Below, in pieces: positions 59,801 through 64,000 of a stretch of 64,000 bases of DNA (positions are counted from its first letter, which is position 1; every line of letters begins with the position of its first letter). The notes below the pieces were generated by a model. That model was not told the DNA's origin, searched no databases, and saw only the letters and a list, made by a program, of their open reading frames with translations. Where the stretch lies: assembly GCF_000427365.1 (NCBI RefSeq), contig NZ_KE386488.1, positions 1,399,882 through 1,463,881 of the forward strand. The letters are read 5' to 3'. A program made the position numbers and the translations under genes. Source of the stretch: Rikenella microfusus DSM 15922 (GTDB lineage Bacteria; Bacteroidota; Bacteroidia; Bacteroidales; Rikenellaceae).

Positions 59801-62502
59801 GGTTTGCCGCCTGCGGTTTTGCCGTCCGGAGCGACCGTGGCGATGCCGAACGCGTAGTCGCGTCCCGTGTCCAGCCGGTCGTCTGCCCCTTCCGGCGGCC
59901 GGATTCCCACGTAGGAGGTAAAGGGCGAGTAAAGCATCGTCAGGCCGTCCACGCTCGCTTCGCCCGAAGGTTCGAACAGCCGCGTGGTGATGTTCGCCTG
60001 AAGCATCCCTCCTGCCTTTTCGCCGCCGCGCAGCACGGCCGTGATTTTCGCATCTCCTTCTGCGTCGGTCGTCCCGGAGATTTCCGGTGCGCTTTCCGGC
60101 CGGAAAGTCCGGTAACGGTTGTCGAATACGTAGTTTTCGTATCCGTTGAAACGGCTTTGCACGGCCGTAAATTCGGTTTCGATCGTGTAGCGCAGGTTAC
60201 CGGCCCGGGCGCCCGTGAGCCACTGTCCATGCAGAGTCGCGTCCAGCGGTTCGCCCCGTTGGATGTATTCGCCGGGGAATTTCAGGTCGATTTTCAGGCG
60301 GTTGGGTTTGACCGATTCGATCCGCAGCCGTTTGCCGAAAGCCGCTCCGCCGACCGAAACCGTGGCGTTCCAGACTCCGGTCGGCGCTCCCGCGTCGGTG
60401 GAGAGCATGAAGCTGTATATGCCGCCGATCGCGTGCGTAACCGTCCGCCGCTGGTAAAGCTGTCCGAGCGGCGAGCGCAGTTCGACCGTTACGGGATGCC
60501 CTTCGGGCAGGCTCATGCCCGCCGTTACGAAGTTCATGCAGATCGTGTCGCCCGGCCGCCATACGCCGCGTTCGGTCCAGACGAACCCCCGCAGCCCTTC
60601 CTGCACCTGCTGGCCCGACACGTCGAAGGTCGAGGTCGAAAGTTCCGACCCGGCATTGACTTTCAGATAGGTGCGCTGTTCCTCTTTGGAGACCACCGCA
60701 TAGTACGGCCGGCCGTTTTCGTAATATACGGTCGTCTGCCCGTCGCCGTCGGTCATGCCCCAGCCGACTTTCTGTCCCTGGAAATTCCGCAGTTCGACGT
60801 GCGCGTCTTTCACCGGTTCCGTTGTCGCGATGCTGTGTACCAGGAAAAGCATCTCCGGCCCGTCCGAGGCTTTGGCGATGACTCCCAGGTCGGTTACCAG
60901 CAGATTCCGCTGCGCCGAGCGGTTGTAATAATAGCTCGGCGTGCATGGGTCGTTCCGTTCCCGCCAGTTGTATTCGCTCCAGTCGTAGTCGTTGCCGCTC
61001 CAGTAGTAACCGCCCCGGTCGAACTGCTGCTCCATCTCCCGGAAACGGGCGGCATCCGCCGCCTGTGCCTGCTGCGGGGTCAGCCGGTCGGCCTGCGGGA
61101 CGCACGGCAGGGCTGCCATCGAGCGGTCGAAAGAGAGCGAAATGCGGTATAAGGCCCCCGGTTCGGGTTTCACCAGTTCGTCCAGGTTCAGCGAATAGGT
61201 ATTCCACCGGCGCAGTTTCTGCTCTCCGTCGCCGTCGAGGAAAATCGTCCGGCTCGCCACGGGCCGTGCCGTCCGCAGGATACTGCCGCTGCCGGCGTCC
61301 GAAAGTTCGTTTTCTTGCAGGAACTGGCCGACGGAATTTTCCAGAATCCGGAACACTTCGACCCGGACGGCTCTCAGGCCGATCGCCTGGAAGGGGATGC
61401 CCCGGCCTGCTCCGTTGCCGGCCAGGGCTGCCGACGGGGGCGTTATCGTGCCTTTGCCGACGAACCGCACGGCGGGATCGCCGTTTTCCAGCACTACGGT
61501 CTGCCGCACGTCGCGGCCCAGTTTTTTCCCGTCGGCCGAACGCAGCGAGGCGTCGGCGCACAGGACGACGCTGACTTGTCCGTCGTCTTCGTCCAGCGAC
61601 GAGGGGTCGGGGTAGATCCGCACTTTATTCCCTTCGATCTGCCGCACGGCATCTACGCCGTCCAGCCACACCAGGCCTTCCGGATCCTGTTCCGGATCGA
61701 GCCGCTGCGTGAAGCGGACTTCGATATATTTTTCCCGGTCGGCGAAATAGTCCACGGAATGCAAGCCGAAGTCGCCGGCCGCAGGAATCGCGGTTCTCAT
61801 CACTTCCTGTTCCGGATAACCGGCCTTTTTATCTTTGACCGTCAGGGTCAGCGTGGAGGCCGATTCGGGCGCCTTTATACCGGAAACGACGAAACGGTGG
61901 GTCTGCCCGTCGGCGCTGTGCAGCCAATGTATGCTGCCGCCTTGCACGCCGTCCCAGACGGTCATCGTCCGGATTTGGGCGGAATCTTCGCTGTCGGCGG
62001 TGGAGAGCGTCCCTTCGACGGTGTACGTTCCGTCGGGTTCCACGGTCAAGGTACTCAGTTCGGCGGACGCTTCGGCGGGCAAGGTCTTGAACGAGAACGA
62101 AAATTCGCGGGCTTCGGGATTACCGGGCAGAAGGCCTTTCAGGTCCATCGTGACGGTATAGAGGGTGCCTCTTCCGAATTCGGGGGAGGGTGTGAAAATC
62201 AGCGTCCGGGGGTCTTCGTCGGAGATGGCCCATTCGCCTTTGGCCCGCGGCGAAATTTCGATATATTTTCCCAGCCGGGCGTCGGAGGATATGGCGTCGG
62301 TAAGGGTGACGGACACGGGGGCTTTCCGTCCGAGGGTTCCGGCGGTAAAGCTTTCGACCGCGGGGTTGTATAGAATCTCGACGGGTTTCGTACTTCCAGC
62401 GTCGCCGGCCTTGCTGCCGCAGGATACCGTACTTGCAGCTGCCATGACTGCGATGGCGATTGTCGTCAAGATACCGACAATCCTGTTCCTCTGCCGTTCC
62501 AT
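56887..62502 (-). CDS. Bacterial alpha-2-macroglobulin family lipoprotein
   Basis: The 1871-residue periplasmic lipoprotein (lipobox AASTVSCGS, Cys about residue 28) should trap attacking proteases. Repeated MG-type beta domains fill residues about 40-1100; YFEANGQPYYAVVSKEEQ-like phrases, FVWTERGVWRPGDTICMNFV and RVMAVAVAQD are characteristic. The thioester site is intact: C1426 in YGCVEQITS, followed by the alpha-helical thioester domain (to about 1700) and a receptor-binding-like end. It starts 24 bases after cmk. Many bacterial homologues are paired with pbpC (PBP1c); none is here. Confidence 0.94.
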   Translation of the reverse strand: MERQRNRIVGILTTIAIAVMAAASTVSCGSKAGDAGSTKPVEILYNPAVESFTAGTLGRKAPVSVTLTDAISSDARLGKYIEISPRAKGEWAISDEDPRTLIFTPSPEFGRGTLYTVTMDLKGLLPGNPEAREFSFSFKTLPAEASAELSTLTVEPDGTYTVEGTLSTADSEDSAQIRTMTVWDGVQGGSIHWLHSADGQTHRFVVSGIKAPESASTLTLTVKDKKAGYPEQEVMRTAIPAAGDFGLHSVDYFADREKYIEVRFTQRLDPEQDPEGLVWLDGVDAVRQIEGNKVRIYPDPSSLDEDDGQVSVVLCADASLRSADGKKLGRDVRQTVVLENGDPAVRFVGKGTITPPSAALAGNGAGRGIPFQAIGLRAVRVEVFRILENSVGQFLQENELSDAGSGSILRTARPVASRTIFLDGDGEQKLRRWNTYSLNLDELVKPEPGALYRISLSFDRSMAALPCVPQADRLTPQQAQAADAARFREMEQQFDRGGYYWSGNDYDWSEYNWRERNDPCTPSYYYNRSAQRNLLVTDLGVIAKASDGPEMLFLVHSIATTEPVKDAHVELRNFQGQKVGWGMTDGDGQTTVYYENGRPYYAVVSKEEQRTYLKVNAGSELSTSTFDVSGQQVQEGLRGFVWTERGVWRPGDTICMNFVTAGMSLPEGHPVTVELRSPLGQLYQRRTVTHAIGGIYSFMLSTDAGAPTGVWNATVSVGGAAFGKRLRIESVKPNRLKIDLKFPGEYIQRGEPLDATLHGQWLTGARAGNLRYTIETEFTAVQSRFNGYENYVFDNRYRTFRPESAPEISGTTDAEGDAKITAVLRGGEKAGGMLQANITTRLFEPSGEASVDGLTMLYSPFTSYVGIRPPEGADDRLDTGRDYAFGIATVAPDGKTAGGKPVEINVYKVDWYWWWSSERGELARYVSDRDLTPVRHATVETSAASGRASYTLNIPKEAWGTYYVTARDAESGHESAVLVYMDWPDYGNRRADASGAMRLAVSLDKKSYNVGDKATVSFPATEGSRAIVSIENGSRVLKTFPMECGEGQVRFPFEVTPEMQPNVYVNVTLLQPYGRVGNDLPVRLYGIVPLAATSAESRLEPVIGAPDEVLPESEMTVTVSEREGRPFAYTLALVDEGLLDLTRFRTPDPWAAFNARVALGVSTWDIYNDVLGAYGGKIEQMFAIGGDDALNPAAKASVNRFPPVVRFLGTFELGRGRTATHKVRLPAYMGRVRVMAVAVAQDADKGNGAWGSAERSVAVRSPLMVLGSAPRSVAPGDELVVPATLIATRDGIGSVKVSIAADKDIFTVIGASEQTVPLDRKGDKIVLFRLKAKEAVPVGIAGGHIELTAASGGRTSHYGMDIPVRTLTLPVSSGRNYTVAAGKTWDGEAALQGLPGTQELMLEVSSVQPLGAAQRMAYLSTYPYGCVEQITSAVFPLLYLPDMADLSANELATAQAKVRLVLNKYKRYATPDGSMGYWPGASSPNLWGSAYALHFMTAAGHKGYTLPAGVYERLKAAVKSSAVRWNASDYAALNLVQAYQLYALALAGDPEIGAMNRLRQSGEMTAEARWMLAAAYAAAGRSDVGRTIVAGAAADSTLSSEAAPAQRVATYGSPVRAQAVRLLGASLLGMQGEAAQLAASISRELASDEWMSTQTTAWSMAAMGEYLLRNGRAGALEFEWSAAGRRGRVSADSKKMMWTGVWDNPGSGRMSVTNRTEGTLYIRTVVAGVSSGRDVEAASDGLEVTVRYLDNDGRPVDPSSLAQGTDFVAEATVRNLTAEPLFNLMLTEPAASGWEIRPDGGLPMPGVDYRDIRDDRVDSFIPQLPGGGTVTVRTRLNAAYAGRYTLPAVRCAAMYDGKVSGNTASSIATVY

Positions 62503-62526
62503 ATCTTTTCGTTTTTATTCGTTCGT

Positions 62527-63198
62527 TTATCCGAACCGTTCGAGCTGCTCGTCGATCCATTCCATTTGTTGCTCCACCGTCATGCGGCTGTTATCGAGCA
62601 ATACGGCGTCCGCCGCCCGGCGCAACGGACTGACTTCCCGCGTTTCGTCCTGCCGGTCTCTCTCCCGGATGTTCCGTTCGATCTCTTCCATCGAGACCGT
62701 TTCGCCTTTCGCGGTCAGCTCTTTGTACCGGCGTTCGGCCCGCACGCGCGGATCGGCTGTCATAAAGATTTTCAGTTCGGCGTCCGGAAAAACCACCGTG
62801 CCGATGTCGCGCCCGTCCATGACGACGCCTTTGGCCCGCCCCATCTCCTGCTGCATCGCCACCAGTTTGGCCCGCACTTCGGGAATGCTGCTCACGGAGC
62901 TTACCCGGTTGCTCACGTCGATGCGCCGGATCTCCGTCTCCACGTTCTCGCCGTTCAGGTAAACGTCGCTGCGGCCGGTCTGCGGGTTGAACCGGAAGTC
63001 GATCCGTATTCCGGGAAGCGCCGCCGTGATCGCAGCCGGGTCGTCCGCTATGCCTTGCCGCATGGCATAGAGCGTTACGGCCCGGTACATGGCTCCCGTA
63101 TCGATGAAAATGTAGCCGAGCTTCGCCGCCACCGCTTTGGCGAAGGTGCTTTTTCCTCCCGACGAATATCCGTCGATCGCTATGATGATCTTTTTCAT
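62527..63198 (-). CDS. cmk: Cytidylate kinase
   Basis: The 223-residue enzyme phosphorylates CMP and dCMP with ATP. The phosphate loop AIDGYSSGGKSTFAKAVA is at residues 6-23; the CMP-binding YIFIDTGAMYRAVTLY and DGRDIGTVVFPDAELKIF are standard. It begins four bases after the LysE-family gene, so the two are co-transcribed. Its stop codon sits within an ATAAACGAACGAATAAA motif that resembles the ends of elements A-F. Confidence 0.96.
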   Translation of the reverse strand: MKKIIIAIDGYSSGGKSTFAKAVAAKLGYIFIDTGAMYRAVTLYAMRQGIADDPAAITAALPGIRIDFRFNPQTGRSDVYLNGENVETEIRRIDVSNRVSSVSSIPEVRAKLVAMQQEMGRAKGVVMDGRDIGTVVFPDAELKIFMTADPRVRAERRYKELTAKGETVSMEEIERNIRERDRQDETREVSPLRRAADAVLLDNSRMTVEQQMEWIDEQLERFG

Positions 63199-63202
63199 GT
63201 CG

Positions 63203-63856
63203 TTAGGGTAAAATCTTCTCTACCGGTCCCAGATAGACCACAATGCTCAGTACGAGCAGCATCCCGAAGGCGATGATGACGGCCCCCGTGATTTTATTGA
63301 TCCACCACAAGTGACGCAGGCGGAATCGTCTGCGCAGTTTGCTGACGGCGTAGGTCAGCGTGAACCACCAGCAGGCGGCTCCGATCAGTACGCCGAGAAT
63401 GAGCAGCAGATTGACAGCCGTGTGGTGGCCTTCGCTGCTGATGCCGAGGGCGGCGAAGAGGGTGATGAACACCAGTATGTAGGCGGGGTTGGTGAGGGTC
63501 AGGAACAGGATGGAAAGGTAGTCGCTCAGCAGGCTGCTCCGGGTCTGCCGCCGCTGGCTGGGCCGTTTGACGCGTTTGTAAAAGATCGAAAAGCCGAGCA
63601 CGATGATGAGAATCCCTCCGATAGCGGTGAACCAGTGTTTGTGGAGTTCCATGAAGTCGGTCAGGAAGGAGAGCGAAAAGACGGCCAGGGTGGCGAATAT
63701 GGTGTCGGCGGTGGCGGCGCCGAGTCCGGAAAAGAATCCGGATTTATGGGTGCCGCTCAGGGTGCGCTGGATACAGATCACTCCGATCGGTCCCAAAGGC
63801 ACCGATGCCAGAAAACCGACCAGCAGACCTTGCAAAAAAAGAAGAAGTGATCCCAT
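63203..63856 (-). CDS. LysE/RhtB-family amino acid exporter
   Basis: The 217-residue inner membrane protein has six predicted helices and the family's N-terminal motif FLASVPLGPIGVICIQRTLSG. It should export an amino acid or a derivative; the substrate cannot be read from sequence. It is the first gene of a LysE-cmk-alpha-2-macroglobulin run. Element F lies just upstream and presumably gives the leader; I see no separate promoter. Confidence 0.9.
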   Translation of the reverse strand: MGSLLLFLQGLLVGFLASVPLGPIGVICIQRTLSGTHKSGFFSGLGAATADTIFATLAVFSLSFLTDFMELHKHWFTAIGGILIIVLGFSIFYKRVKRPSQRRQTRSSLLSDYLSILFLTLTNPAYILVFITLFAALGISSEGHHTAVNLLLILGVLIGAACWWFTLTYAVSKLRRRFRLRHLWWINKITGAVIIAFGMLLVLSIVVYLGPVEKILP

Positions 63857-63880
63857 ATCCCTAACTCATCCCTCTCCCTT

Positions 63881-64000
63881 TAACAGTTCGTTTATTCCGG
63901 CACTGTCGGTTCGAGGGTACTGTTCTCTTTGTGAACAAAGAGAACCAGAAAAACTTCCGAACGCATCCCGTTGGGATGCTAATGCCGTATTTGCCCCGGT
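63881..64000. repeat. Inverted-repeat hairpin element F, cut by the window edge
   Basis: CAGTTCGTTTATTCC and GGTTCGAGGGTACTG form an end like those of elements A-E. A perfect palindrome GTTCTCTTTG-TGAA-CAAAGAGAAC follows, then AAAAACTTCCGAACG and a hairpin GCATCCC-GTT-GGGATGC (63963-63979). This is the type I interior of B and C read in reverse. The other end lies beyond the window. Confidence 0.78.

Overview
The window looks like the chromosome of a GC-rich member of the Bacteroidales, most probably Alistipes or another Rikenellaceae; this is an inference from gene content and promoter type, not a database match. Supporting signs are Bacteroidota-type promoters (TTG, 19-20 bases, TAnnTTTG) before many genes, weak or absent Shine-Dalgarno sequences, a BACON-domain lipoprotein, a DUF4270 lipoprotein, a flavodoxin coupled to a DUF2023 protein, and a GDE/GT4/GH57 glycogen cluster. 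I recognise 42 protein genes (one cut by the left edge) and one tRNA-Arg(CCU). There is no rRNA, prophage, insertion sequence, integrase or CRISPR array.

Layout: 1-6.1 kb holds an ABC permease end, a repeat-filled gap, an M48 protease, DUF2023 plus flavodoxin, and a full MacB/FtsX permease. 6.3-11.5 kb has a CDF exporter, a GH20 hexosaminidase and a Zn/Cd-type P1B ATPase. 11.7-15.4 kb (minus strand) has upp, ispD, rsmA and a lipoprotein. 16.3-18.5 kb is recQ. 18.6-24.5 kb (plus strand) runs kpsF, aroC, yceD-rpmF-plsX-fabH and the tRNA. 24.9-27.5 kb has a GH27 alpha-galactosidase divergent from a nitroreductase and an SDR protein. 27.7-32.4 kb is the glycogen cluster. 32.7-37.1 kb is recJ and lipA-lipB. 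37.5-41.9 kb is a convergent pair, a BACON lipoprotein and a TonB-receptor-like barrel, each preceded by a similar large RNA-like hairpin. 42.0-51.1 kb (minus strand) runs COG2509 oxidoreductase, aroA, priA, an MsbA-type exporter, a cysteine-less thioredoxin-fold protein and a CBM9-like protein. 52.0-63.9 kb (minus strand) runs lysE, cmk, alpha-2-macroglobulin, a GT5 glycogen-synthase-like gene, DUF4270 and topA.

Most genes are housekeeping: fatty acid, isoprenoid, aromatic amino acid, lipoate, KDO and pyrimidine-salvage enzymes plus DNA repair proteins. The unusual content is of three kinds. (1) PriA keeps its eight zinc-binding cysteines but has lost the Walker A lysine, the DEEH box, the KGxDF motif and the AGRAGR motif, so it should not be an ATPase or helicase. 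(2) The two hairpins before the 38-41.5 kb outer-membrane pair share unpaired sequence while their stems covary, as expected of an undescribed structured RNA leader. (3) The intergenic DNA holds at least two dispersed repeat families: inverted-repeat hairpin elements that often begin at the stop codon of one gene and end just before the start of the next, and longer roughly 0.7 kb repeats that share interior sequence with some of them.
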